Shown: in pieces, positions 26,914 through 35,095 of the stretch
Layout: each line of letters opens with the position of its first letter
Numbering within the stretch: position 1 is the first letter of the stretch
NCBI RefSeq assembly: GCF_003386235.1
Contig: NZ_QRDZ01000006.1
Span: 1 to 64,000, forward strand
From: Cohnella phaseoli
Lineage (GTDB): Bacteria > Bacillota > Bacilli > Paenibacillales > Paenibacillaceae
Reading direction: 5' to 3'
Length of the DNA: 64,000 nt
Made by a program: the position numbers and the translations under genes
Notes under the pieces: model-generated
What the model was told of the DNA's origin: nothing
Database searches by the model: none
The model's input: the letters and a program-made list of their open reading frames with translations, nothing else

Positions 26914-28713
26914 ATGACCAAGTTTCGCCTCAAGCTCACCATGCTCTTCGTGCTCCTGATTGGCTCGTCCGTGCTGGCGGCCGGCTTGCTCATGGGCAAT
27001 TCCTATCAGAAAAACCATCAGGCGGCTTTGCGCGATCATATGATTCGGGAATTGCACGTCCTGAACGCGGCCGTGCCTTGGCCGGATAAGCTGAACGAGG
27101 CTGAAGCGAGCGAATATTTGCAGCAGCAGGCGCAGCGGTTTAAGGAAATTGCCGAGATGCGAATAACGTATATTCGGCTGGACGGGACCGTCATAGGCGA
27201 CTCCGACCACGATCCTCTGACAATGAACCGTCATCTGGACCGAGAGGAGGTACGCGAAGCGCTGGCCTCCGGAACGGGGAGCAGCGTCCGCTACAGCGAC
27301 ACCTTGAAAGAACGAATGATGTACGTGGCGATCAAGGTGAGCGGGACAGAAGGCGAGAGCGACTCCGGGATCGTGCGGCTGGCGATGAGTCTTGGCGATA
27401 TCGAGCGCAGCTTGGACAGAATGTGGTTGGCGCTGATTTCAGCTCTACTGCTGTTGTTCATCGTCGCCGGAGCAGTCAGCTATCGGGTGGCGCTCGGGGT
27501 GACGCGTCCGCTGGAGCGGATGACTTCGGCGGCGAAACGAATGGCCGATATGGACTATGCAACGCGGGTGCCCGACGGCGGCAAGGACGAGGTGGGAGAG
27601 CTGGCGAAGGCGCTGAACGCGATGGCGGCAAGCCTGCAGCACCAGCTCGACGAAATCCGCAGCAACGGGGATCGGCTGCAGAGCGTACTCGACAATATGA
27701 CAAGCGGCGTTGTCATGATTGCGCCCGACGGCAAGATTACGCTGTACAATCGCGAAGCGGAACAACTGCTCGGCAGCTCGGTTCGCGAGCGAGTCGGCCG
27801 AAGCGTCACGGAAATTCGCCAACATTTCGAGCTGATCAACCTGATCCGCGAAGTGTTGGAGCAGCCGGCGTACGTTCGCGAAGAGCTGACTGTGTACTAC
27901 CCGGAGGAACGGCTGCTTGAAATTCATATCGTGCCGATGACGATGGGCGGGGACGATGAACAGGGCTTGCTGCTCGTGCTGCAGGACGTAACGGCGATTC
28001 GTCGCCTGGAGCGGATGCGCAGCGAGTTTGTCGCGAACGTCTCGCATGAGCTGAAGACTCCGGTGGCTGCGGTGAAGGGCTTTGCGGAGACGCTACTGGC
28101 GGGGGCGATGAACGACGAGGAAACGGCGAGATCTTTCCTTACGATTATTCAGGACGAAAGCGATCGACTGAATCGTCTGATTGGGGATATTTTGGAGCTG
28201 TCCAAGATAGAGTCCCGCCGTTCTCCGCTGCAATTTTCGCCGATCGATCTTCCGGCTTTCCTCGGGCGGATGGCTGAGCTGCTGTCGCCGGAAGCGGGCA
28301 AGAAGAGCATTGAGTTGAACGTGCAAGCAGAAGAGGGCTTATTCCTCGAAGCGGACGAAGATCGTCTGGGCCAGATTCTCATGAATCTGTTGCAGAACGG
28401 GATCAACTATACGCCAGAGGGCGGAAAAGTGAAAGTAACTGCGGAGGTCGTGGAGTCCGGAGACGGGGAAGAGGAGCTCGTGCGCATTACGGTAGCGGAT
28501 ACCGGGATCGGCATTCCGAAGAAAGATGTTCCCCGTATTTTCGAACGCTTCTACCGCGTCGACAAAGCCCGTTCGCGAAGCTCCGGAGGTACGGGATTGG
28601 GCTTGTCCATCGTGAAGCATCTGACCGAGCTGCATCGCGGAACGATTCGGGTGGAGAGCGAGATCGGCGCGGGCTCGAAATTTATTTTGGAACTGCCGCT
28701 GCTGCAGCCGTAA
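26914..28713 (+). CDS. phoR: Phosphate-responsive sensor histidine kinase PhoR
   Basis: A 599-residue membrane kinase. The first span lies at about 6-28, an extracytoplasmic sensor domain at about 30-165 and the second span at about 170-192. HAMP follows (VTRPLERMTSAAKRMADMD), then a PAS domain (about 245-350). HisKA has FVANVSHELKTPVAA with the phospho-His. The ATPase has NLLQNGINYTP, DTGIGIP, FYRVD and GTGLGLSIV. It matches the PhoR/WalK type; the partner phoP directly downstream and the pst genes support PhoR. In Bacillus the order is phoP-phoR; here phoR comes first, 118 bases before phoP. Confidence 0.9.
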   Translation: MTKFRLKLTMLFVLLIGSSVLAAGLLMGNSYQKNHQAALRDHMIRELHVLNAAVPWPDKLNEAEASEYLQQQAQRFKEIAEMRITYIRLDGTVIGDSDHDPLTMNRHLDREEVREALASGTGSSVRYSDTLKERMMYVAIKVSGTEGESDSGIVRLAMSLGDIERSLDRMWLALISALLLLFIVAGAVSYRVALGVTRPLERMTSAAKRMADMDYATRVPDGGKDEVGELAKALNAMAASLQHQLDEIRSNGDRLQSVLDNMTSGVVMIAPDGKITLYNREAEQLLGSSVRERVGRSVTEIRQHFELINLIREVLEQPAYVREELTVYYPEERLLEIHIVPMTMGGDDEQGLLLVLQDVTAIRRLERMRSEFVANVSHELKTPVAAVKGFAETLLAGAMNDEETARSFLTIIQDESDRLNRLIGDILELSKIESRRSPLQFSPIDLPAFLGRMAELLSPEAGKKSIELNVQAEEGLFLEADEDRLGQILMNLLQNGINYTPEGGKVKVTAEVVESGDGEEELVRITVADTGIGIPKKDVPRIFERFYRVDKARSRSSGGTGLGLSIVKHLTELHRGTIRVESEIGAGSKFILELPLLQP

Positions 28714-28729
28714 ACGTTCCGTTTCCGAT

Positions 28730-28768
28730 TTTACATTCCGTTAACATTTGAATGACGTTGGCTTTACA
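28730..28768 (+). promoter_or_regulatory. PhoP-box-like array upstream of phoP
   Basis: Hexamers at exact 11-bp spacing: TTTACA (28730), TTAACA (28741), ATGACG (28752, degenerate) and TTTACA (28763). PhoP of Bacillus binds direct TT(A/T/C)ACA repeats with about 5-base spacers. TATGAT (28773-28778) could serve as the -10 with no good -35, as expected of an activated promoter. The array ends 63 bases before the phoP ATG, suggesting autoregulation independent of phoR. Confidence 0.7.
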
Positions 28769-28831
28769 GTGGTATGATAAAACTAACATAGTGAGCCAAT
28801 AAGGCAGCAAACTGCCGAACCGGAGGTACGC

Positions 28832-29554
28832 ATGTCGGACAAAGTTTTGATTATAGAGGACGAACCGACGCTTGCCCGTCTCGTAACCTACAATCTTTCG
28901 CAGGAAGGCTATGAAACGGAAGTGGTAGGCAACGGAGCGGAGGGGCTTCATAAAGCGATACACGAATCCTATGCGATCATCTTCCTGGATTTGATGCTTC
29001 CAGGCATGAACGGTTTCGAGGTGCTCCAGAAGCTGCGGCAGAACGGGGTGCGCACGCCGGTCATCATTCTGACCGCAAGGAACGCCGAGGAGGAAGTCGT
29101 TCAGGGGCTTAAGCTCGGAGCGGATGATTATATTACGAAGCCGTTCGGCGTCGCCGAGCTGCTGGCTCGTACGACTGCCGTGCTTAGACGTTCGCGCAAT
29201 GAAGAGAGCAAGCCGGCAAAGGCGACGGACGGGGAGAAGGTCATCACCATCGGCGATTTGCAGATTTTTCCCGATAAGTACGAGGTATGCTCGGGAGGGC
29301 AGTGGATCACGCTGCGGCCGAAGGAATTCGAGGTGCTGCTGTATTTGGCGGAACGCCCCGGCATCGTCATTACAAGGGACGATTTGATGAACGTGGTGTG
29401 GGGCTTCGATTATATCGGAGGTCAGCGAACCGTCGACGTGCACGTAAGCTCCCTGCGCAAAAAGCTCGAATTGAACCAACAGAGCGTTCAGATCGACTCG
29501 ATCCGCGGCGTCGGCTACAAGCTGTTCATGAATCGGAAAAGTACGTCCAATTAG
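28832..29554 (+). CDS. phoP: Phosphate response regulator PhoP (OmpR family)
   Basis: A 240-residue response regulator. The receiver domain (1-118) has the acidic pair IIEDEP, the phospho-acceptor Asp in IIFLDLMLPG, Thr in ILTAR and Lys in TKPFG. The OmpR-type winged helix (about 140-232) has LRPKEFEVLLYLAERPG and RTVDVHVSSLRKKLE. Paired with PhoR it should activate phosphate-starvation genes such as pst. GGAGGTAC precedes the ATG. A PhoP-box-like array lies upstream and a terminator at 29580. Confidence 0.92.
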   Translation: MSDKVLIIEDEPTLARLVTYNLSQEGYETEVVGNGAEGLHKAIHESYAIIFLDLMLPGMNGFEVLQKLRQNGVRTPVIILTARNAEEEVVQGLKLGADDYITKPFGVAELLARTTAVLRRSRNEESKPAKATDGEKVITIGDLQIFPDKYEVCSGGQWITLRPKEFEVLLYLAERPGIVITRDDLMNVVWGFDYIGGQRTVDVHVSSLRKKLELNQQSVQIDSIRGVGYKLFMNRKSTSN

Positions 29555-29579
29555 CTTATCGCACTTAATAACGACATTT

Positions 29580-29614
29580 TCGCCCGGTCTTCGCGACTCG
29601 GGCGATTTTTTTTT
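29580..29614 (+). terminator. Terminator after phoP
   Basis: TCGCCCG (29580-29586) pairs with CGGGCGA (29599-29605), followed by ten Ts. On the minus strand the stem is preceded by the AraC gene's stop, so it may serve both convergent genes. Confidence 0.85.
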
Positions 29615-30483
29615 TAGCTCCGTCCCCAAGCGAGCATTTTACGTTGAAACTCCTTCGGCGAGCAACCGTTGAAGCGCTTGAACATTTTGTAGAAATGGGC
29701 CATGTTGGCCATACCGATCAGTTCGCCGACTTCGCTTACGCTGACGTCCCGGGTGAGCAGCAGTTGTTCGGCTCGTTTGATTTTGCGGAAGTTGACGTAT
29801 TCGGTGAACGATTGGCCCATCATTTTCTTGAAAAATTTGACGAAGTAATAATAGCTCATGTTGGCCAATCCGCACACGGCCTCCACGGCGATCCGGTCGT
29901 CTATATTCGCTTCCACGAAGTCGATGACCGGCTTAAGGCGGATTCGTTCGACCCGATCCTGGTCGGCGAGCAGCCGGCGCGTATCGTTGCGAATCAGAAT
30001 GAGCAGCAGCTTTTTGATCAACATGTTGACCGCCAGTTCGTAACCGCTTAACTTGTCGACGGCTTCCTGATGAATTTGGCGAATGCAATCCGCCGCTTCC
30101 CGCCGAGCTTCAGTATTTTCCCGGAAAATGTAGTTCATGGCGCTGAGCGGCATTTTGGTCTCGTTGAAATATTGCAGGTATGGAATCGTGCTCTGATCGA
30201 AATAATTATTAAGATCGAATTGGAGAACGATATATTTCAGATTGCCCTCGGAGTTGTGGTCTCTGTGCAACTGAGAGTTGCCGAGGATAACGATATCCCC
30301 GTCTCTAAGCTCGAAAGTTTCGTCGCTCAAGTCGACGGTCAGCGTCCCTTCCTGGACGAGCATCAGCTCGCATTCGGGATGATAGTGCCAGGTGACGCTC
30401 CTGGGATCGAGGCGAACCATTTGCCATATTTTCAACGACAATAACGGGTTCTCGTATTCAATCTTTTCTCTTAACGGTTGCAA
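29614..30483 (-). CDS. AraC-family regulator with cupin sensor domain
   Basis: A 289-residue regulator. The N-terminal cupin domain (about 25-115) has HYHPECELMLVQEG and RDGDIVILG. The C-terminal double HTH (about 185-280) has VCGLANMSYYYFVKFFKKMMG and IGMANMAHFYKMFKRFNG. This type controls sugar-catabolic genes. It is divergent from the Gfo/Idh/MocA gene at 30629, and probably regulates it and the isomerase genes downstream. The effector is likely a sugar or cyclitol but is not visible. Confidence 0.87.
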   Translation of the reverse strand: MQPLREKIEYENPLLSLKIWQMVRLDPRSVTWHYHPECELMLVQEGTLTVDLSDETFELRDGDIVILGNSQLHRDHNSEGNLKYIVLQFDLNNYFDQSTIPYLQYFNETKMPLSAMNYIFRENTEARREAADCIRQIHQEAVDKLSGYELAVNMLIKKLLLILIRNDTRRLLADQDRVERIRLKPVIDFVEANIDDRIAVEAVCGLANMSYYYFVKFFKKMMGQSFTEYVNFRKIKRAEQLLLTRDVSVSEVGELIGMANMAHFYKMFKRFNGCSPKEFQRKMLAWGRS

Positions 30484-30628
30484 GGGATCATCCCCTTATA
30501 GAGGTCAATTCAAGCCAAAAGACAAAATCGCATAAAATCCTCGCACTTGCCCGAATGGGAATATCGGCAAAGTATGATACACTATATTGTAGTTTGAATA
30601 TGGACAAGCCGCAAGGAGGACAAGCACA

Positions 30629-31702
30629 TTGACAAAAGTTAACGTAGGCATGATCGGCTGCGGCGGCATCGCGATGGGGAAGCATTTGCCATCGCTCGCC
30701 AAAATCCCGGAAGCGCAGGTAGTCGCATTTTTCGATATTTCGGCCGACCGCGCGCATGAAGCCAAAAACAAATTCGGTACGCACGACGCTAGAGTATATC
30801 ACGACGTATACGAACTGCTGCGCGATCAAGACGTTCACGTCGTCCACGTCTGCACTCCTAACGATACGCATGCCGAAATTTCCATCGCAGCGCTCGAAGC
30901 GGGCAAGCATGTGTTGTGCGAGAAACCGATGGCCAAAACCGCCGAAGACGCTCGCCGTATGCTGGAAACGTCACAGAGAACGGGCAAGAAGCTGAGCATC
31001 GCTTATCAGAACCGCTTCCGCGCGGACAGCCGCTGGCTGTACCAGGCTTGCCGCGAAGGCAAGCTCGGCGAGATTTACGTGGCCAAAGCGCATGCGGTTC
31101 GCCGCCGCGCGGTGCCGACCTGGGGCGTATTCCTTGATCTGGAGAAGCAGGGCGGAGGTCCGCTGATCGATATCGGCACGCACGCGCTCGATCTGGCTTT
31201 GTGGATGATGGACAACTATGAGCCCAGGACAGTACTTGGCTCCTCCTATCGCAAGCTGGCGGAGCAAGGAAGCAGCGCGAACCTGTGGGGACCGTGGGAT
31301 CCTGACAAGTTTACAGTAGAGGATTCCGCATTCGCGATGATCACGATGAAAAACGGGGCAACGGTATGGCTGGAGTCCAGCTGGGCGCTGAACACACTCG
31401 ATGTGGACGAAGCGAAGGTGAGCTTGAGCGGAACGAAGGCGGGAGCCGACATGAAGAAGGGACTCCGCGTCAACGGGGAGGAACATGGCCGTCTCTACAC
31501 GCAGGAAATTCAGATGGCCGGCGACTTCGGCGGCAACCCGCTTCCGGACGACGCGGCCGAGCAAGAGGCTCGCGCCTGGATCGAGGCGATTGCATACGAT
31601 CGCGAACCTGTCGTAACGGCCAGGCAGGCGCTTGTCGTGCAGGAAATTCTCGAAGCCGTATACGAATCGGCTAGCAAAGGCCAGGCCATCAGCTTCGTCT
31701 AA
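30629..31702 (+). CDS. Gfo/Idh/MocA-family oxidoreductase
   Basis: A 357-residue NAD(P)-dependent sugar dehydrogenase-like protein. The Rossmann motif is GMIGCGGIAMGKH near residue 7. The EKPMA motif with its conserved Lys lies near 97. A catalytic-type His appears in GGPLIDIGTHALDLALWMMD. The start is TTG at 30629 with AAGGAGGA 8 bases upstream. The family oxidises sugars, inositols or related compounds; the substrate is unknown. With the isomerase (32037) and second oxidoreductase (32987) it suggests a sugar-conversion pathway under the divergent AraC gene. Confidence 0.85.
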   Translation: MTKVNVGMIGCGGIAMGKHLPSLAKIPEAQVVAFFDISADRAHEAKNKFGTHDARVYHDVYELLRDQDVHVVHVCTPNDTHAEISIAALEAGKHVLCEKPMAKTAEDARRMLETSQRTGKKLSIAYQNRFRADSRWLYQACREGKLGEIYVAKAHAVRRRAVPTWGVFLDLEKQGGGPLIDIGTHALDLALWMMDNYEPRTVLGSSYRKLAEQGSSANLWGPWDPDKFTVEDSAFAMITMKNGATVWLESSWALNTLDVDEAKVSLSGTKAGADMKKGLRVNGEEHGRLYTQEIQMAGDFGGNPLPDDAAEQEARAWIEAIAYDREPVVTARQALVVQEILEAVYESASKGQAISFV

Positions 31703-32036
31703 GCGGGACGGGAAGAGCGGGGAGCGGCTGAATCGTGCGGAGTCTCAGGGCTGGCGAAGTTTGACTAATTGCGGTCTGTCAGACCGTAAGAGGCCGTAAA
31801 GTCGGCCGATTCGCCTTCGCAACGGTCTGTCAGACCGTAAGAGGCCTGAAAGTCGGCCGATTCGCCTGCGCAACGGTCTGTCAGACCGTAAGAGGCCGCG
31901 CCGCCGCCGTTCGCTGCTAAATAAGGGTGGCAATGGATGCCGTCTTTCATGTAAAATAGAATTGTGATTTATGAACGCGCGTACATAAAACGTGCAAAGG
32001 CTTCCACTTTCAATGAGAGGTTTGGTGAAGTTCACA
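31703..32036. other. Non-coding gap with short minisatellite
   Basis: About 330 bases between the oxidoreductase and the isomerase gene. It holds a 51-bp tandem repeat (31773-31899) and otherwise nothing I can name. No clear terminator is visible after the first oxidoreductase. Confidence 0.7.
31773..31899. repeat. Tandem minisatellite, 51-bp unit, 2.5 copies
   Basis: Units start at 31773, 31824 and 31875 (partial). Each opens with the palindrome GGTCTGTCAGACC (6-bp arms, 1-base centre), then GTAAGAGGCC and GTCGGCCGATTCGCC. Unrelated in sequence to the arrays at 7752 and 23394, but the unit length is again 51. Confidence 0.85.
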
Positions 32037-32999
32037 ATGAAATCCGGCGTATTTATCGTTCTTTTCGCCCAACAATCGTTCGAACAGGCGCTTGATACCG
32101 TCAAAGCGGCGGGACTGCAAGCGGTGGAAATCGGTACGGGAGGTTTTCCCGGCACCGCGCACGTAAATGCCAGAGAGATCGTTAACGACGACGCGGCCAT
32201 CCGCGGCATTCGCGAAGCGGTTGATTCCCGCGGCTTGACGATCAGCGCGCTCAGCTGCCACGGCAATCCGCTGCATCCGGATAAAGCTACGGCTCAATCC
32301 GATCATGAGGACTTCGTCGCGACCGTACAGCTGGCGGAGAAGCTCGGCGTGGACACGGTTATTACGTTCTCCGGCTGTCCGGGAGACTCCGAAGGCGCGA
32401 AATACCCGTCCTGGGTAACCTGCCCGTGGCCGCCCGATTTCCTGACTGTACTGGAGTGGCAGTGGAACGAAGTTGCGATTCCGTATTGGAAGGAACAGTC
32501 GGCATTTGCTCGCAAACATAACATTAAAATCGCCATCGAAGCGCATCCCGGCTTCCTCGTGTACAACACGGAAACCGCGCTGCGTCTGCGCAGTGAAGCG
32601 GGAGACAACATCGGCGTGAACTTCGATCCATCCCACCTGTTCTGGCAAGGAATGGACCCGATCGAATGCGTCAAGGCGCTCGGGGACTCCATCTACCACG
32701 TGCACGCCAAGGACACGAAGATCGATAAGCGCAATACGGCGCTGAATGGCGTTCTGGATACGAAGCACTACGGAGATATCCTGAATCGTTCGTTCGTATT
32801 CCGCACGGTCGGCTACGGCCACGATGACGAGTTCTGGAAAGATCTCGTGAGCACGCTTCGCCTTGTTGGTTACGACGGCGTAATCAGCATCGAGCATGAA
32901 GACGGCATTATGAGCGTTAACGAAGGCTTCACTAAAGCGGCAGGTTTCCTTAATTCCCTTATTTTGAAAGAAAGCGCGGGTGAAATGTGGTGGGCGTAA
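32037..32999 (+). CDS. Sugar phosphate isomerase/epimerase (TIM barrel)
   Basis: A 320-residue xylose-isomerase-like barrel. The metal-site residues fit the family: IAIEAHPGFLVYN (Glu), GVNFDPSHLFWQG (Asp, His), YHVHAKDTKID (His) and VISIEHED (Glu). I set the start at 32037 (MKSGVFIVLFAQQ) with GGTGAAG before it; the longer frame from 31992 adds unlike-family residues. The gene overlaps the next oxidoreductase by 13 bases, so the two are coupled. Likely an isomerase or epimerase on a keto-sugar or inositol derivative. Confidence 0.85.
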   Translation: MKSGVFIVLFAQQSFEQALDTVKAAGLQAVEIGTGGFPGTAHVNAREIVNDDAAIRGIREAVDSRGLTISALSCHGNPLHPDKATAQSDHEDFVATVQLAEKLGVDTVITFSGCPGDSEGAKYPSWVTCPWPPDFLTVLEWQWNEVAIPYWKEQSAFARKHNIKIAIEAHPGFLVYNTETALRLRSEAGDNIGVNFDPSHLFWQGMDPIECVKALGDSIYHVHAKDTKIDKRNTALNGVLDTKHYGDILNRSFVFRTVGYGHDDEFWKDLVSTLRLVGYDGVISIEHEDGIMSVNEGFTKAAGFLNSLILKESAGEMWWA

Positions 33000-34162
33000 A
33001 CGACAAAATCAATGTCGGCATGGTGGGCTACAAGTTCATGGGCAAAGCCCACAGCCATGCATATAAAGATGTAGGCATGTTCTTCGAACCGGCCGCCGAC
33101 GTCGTCATGAAGGCGATCTGCGGACGCGATGAGCAAGGGGTCAAGGCTGCTGCCGATAAATTCGGCTGGGAATCGTACGAGACGGACTGGCGGAAAATGG
33201 TCGCGCGCGACGACATCGACTTCGTCGACATCAATGCGCCGAGCGATGCGCATAAGGAAATTACGTTGGCGGCGATCGCGGCGGGCAAGCACGTGTTTTG
33301 CGAGAAGCCGCTTGCGCTGAACTTGGCGGACGGTCGCGAAATGCTCGAGGCGGCGGAGAAAGCCGGCGTTAAACATGCCGTCTGCTTTAACTATCGCTTC
33401 CTGCCGGCAGTGCAGTTGGCCAAGCAAATCATCGACGAGGGCCGCTTGGGTGAAATCCACCATTATCGTGCGACCTATCTGCAGGACTGGCTTGTCGATC
33501 CGAACACGCCGATGGCATGGCGGCTTAAGAAGGAAGTGGCAGGCTCCGGAGCACACGGGGACATCAATGCGCACAGCATCGATCTCGCTCGTTTCCTGAT
33601 CGGCGAGTTCGATCGCGTTGTCGGCCACAACCGCACATTCGTGAAGGAGCGCCCGATTGCAACGGATGCGGCGGGAGGATTGTCCGCCGGCGCCGGCTCT
33701 TCCTCGCAGAAGGACCAGGTAACCGTCGACGACGCGACGGGTTTCCTGGCCGACTTCAAGAACGGAGCGATGGGTATGTTCGTCGCCTCCCGTTTCGCGG
33801 CCGGCCGCAAAAACCACAACACGTTCGAAATCCACGGCAGCAAAGGCTCATTGCGCTGGGATCTTGAGAAGCTGAACGAGCTGGAAGTTTACTTCCGCGA
33901 AGACGAGCCGAACCTGGCCGGTTTCCGCCGCATTCTGGCGACGGAGTCGACCCACAAGTACGCCGGAAACTGGTGGCCGACCGGTCATATTATCGGCTAT
34001 GAGCACGCCTTCGTGCATATCGTGTACGAGTTCGTACAGCATATTAAGACGGGCTCGCCATTCGCTCCGACGTTCTATGACGGCGTGAAATGCCAAGAAG
34101 TGCTTGAAGCGGTCGACCTGTCGATCGAGCGCGGCTCTTGGGTCGGCATCGACGAAGTTTAA
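32987..34162 (+). CDS. Gfo/Idh/MocA-family oxidoreductase
   Basis: A 391-residue oxidoreductase. The Rossmann start is NVGMVGYKFMGKAHSHAY, EKPLALN carries the conserved Lys, and GSGAHGDINAHSIDLARFLIG the likely catalytic region. The start is GTG at 32987 inside the preceding gene (a GTG at 32990 is an alternative). A lysine- and glycine-rich loop (GGLSAGAGSSSQKDQ, about 228-242) is a family insertion. The overlap with the isomerase gene indicates one pathway. The last gene of the cluster; no terminator is seen. Confidence 0.85.
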   Translation: MVGVNDKINVGMVGYKFMGKAHSHAYKDVGMFFEPAADVVMKAICGRDEQGVKAAADKFGWESYETDWRKMVARDDIDFVDINAPSDAHKEITLAAIAAGKHVFCEKPLALNLADGREMLEAAEKAGVKHAVCFNYRFLPAVQLAKQIIDEGRLGEIHHYRATYLQDWLVDPNTPMAWRLKKEVAGSGAHGDINAHSIDLARFLIGEFDRVVGHNRTFVKERPIATDAAGGLSAGAGSSSQKDQVTVDDATGFLADFKNGAMGMFVASRFAAGRKNHNTFEIHGSKGSLRWDLEKLNELEVYFREDEPNLAGFRRILATESTHKYAGNWWPTGHIIGYEHAFVHIVYEFVQHIKTGSPFAPTFYDGVKCQEVLEAVDLSIERGSWVGIDEV

Positions 34163-34178
34163 ACAATCATGGTAAAAG

Positions 34179-34422
34179 GGAGCTATCCCAAAAGTAATTG
34201 GGACCACGCCTATGCGCAGCAGATGACTGTTCCCGGTAACTTGCCAAGGGCGGTTTTGGCTTGCGCTTGCCCGTAATTTATTAAAGAAAGCTACAGTAGA
34301 CCGAAATCGAGAAATGGCGACACAGGGATGAAATCCCTAGAGTCGCCATTTCTTCATTTTCGCGCTGTCTTTGGTCAAGTGAGCTAGGTCTTAAGTGAGC
34401 TTACTTACTTTTGAGACAGCCT
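34179..34422. mobile_element. MITE-like element with imperfect terminal repeats
   Basis: A left end GGAGCTATCCCAAAAGTAA (34179-34197) faces a right end TTACTTTTGAGACAGCCTC (34405-34423), about 15 of 19 matching when inverted. Inside is a perfect 12-bp hairpin, AGAAATGGCGAC (34310-34321) and its complement (34342-34353). The element is about 245 bp with no ORF. The end sequence GGCTGTCTCAAAAG resembles ends of Paenibacillus insertion sequences from memory; I could not check. It occupies the whole gap between two convergent genes. Confidence 0.6.
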
Positions 34423-34471
34423 CGTTTATTAGGAGGTTCGAAAAGAATATGCCCGTTCGGAGACCGAATCG

Positions 34472-35095
34472 TTAGCCTTCGATGTCCTTGCGCAGGAATA
34501 GGTTCAGGGAGATGCGATAGGAAACGTATAGCAGCAGCAATCCTGCAATAGGCAGCCCGATAACCAGTTGCGCGCGAGTGGGCAGCATGTCAAAAGTGAG
34601 CGAATCCGCCATGTTGCCGATTCCTCCGATGAGGGCGGCGGCCAGAAAGATGACGAGAAACGAGATGAAGGATGAATTTCGCACGCCAAGCCAAAATTGA
34701 ATGGGATAGTAGAGGGCTGCGAAAGCCATCGCCAACGCCGCTGACAACGACAGGTTCAGGGACGTTAACGGAAATTCGACGCCAAGACCGTATTCGTTAA
34801 TCGCACGGATCGCGGCGGCGAGAATAATGCCGAGCGCCAGATAGACGAAGACGCTCCCGTATTTTGCTAGTACGATTTGTTTTCTTCGGACGGGCAGGCT
34901 GCCAATAAAAAGCATGCTCTTGTTGCGAAGCTCGAGGTTGGAGGCGAACAGCGTCATCATAATCGCGGGCAGCATGCAGATCATCAGCGGGGAGAACGAC
35001 GACACGGTAAATAAACCGAACATGACCGCATACGCAGCAATGAACAGAAAGTAATATTTTAGAGCGATGACATCCTTGCGAATCAAATTAAACAT
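34472..35095 (-). CDS. ABC-2 type transporter permease
   Basis: A 207-residue membrane protein with about six spans (near 15-35, 37-55, 72-100, 115-135, 145-165 and 175-195). It begins MFNLIRKDVIALKYY, a start typical of ABC-2 permeases paired with YtrB-like ATPases. The start ATG at 35095 lies 8 bases inside the ATPase gene and is preceded by GGGAG. It forms the membrane half of the transporter encoded with the ATPase at 35088 and regulated by the GntR gene. The substrate is unknown; related systems respond to cell-wall stress. Confidence 0.8.
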   Translation of the reverse strand: MFNLIRKDVIALKYYFLFIAAYAVMFGLFTVSSFSPLMICMLPAIMMTLFASNLELRNKSMLFIGSLPVRRKQIVLAKYGSVFVYLALGIILAAAIRAINEYGLGVEFPLTSLNLSLSAALAMAFAALYYPIQFWLGVRNSSFISFLVIFLAAALIGGIGNMADSLTFDMLPTRAQLVIGLPIAGLLLLYVSYRISLNLFLRKDIEG

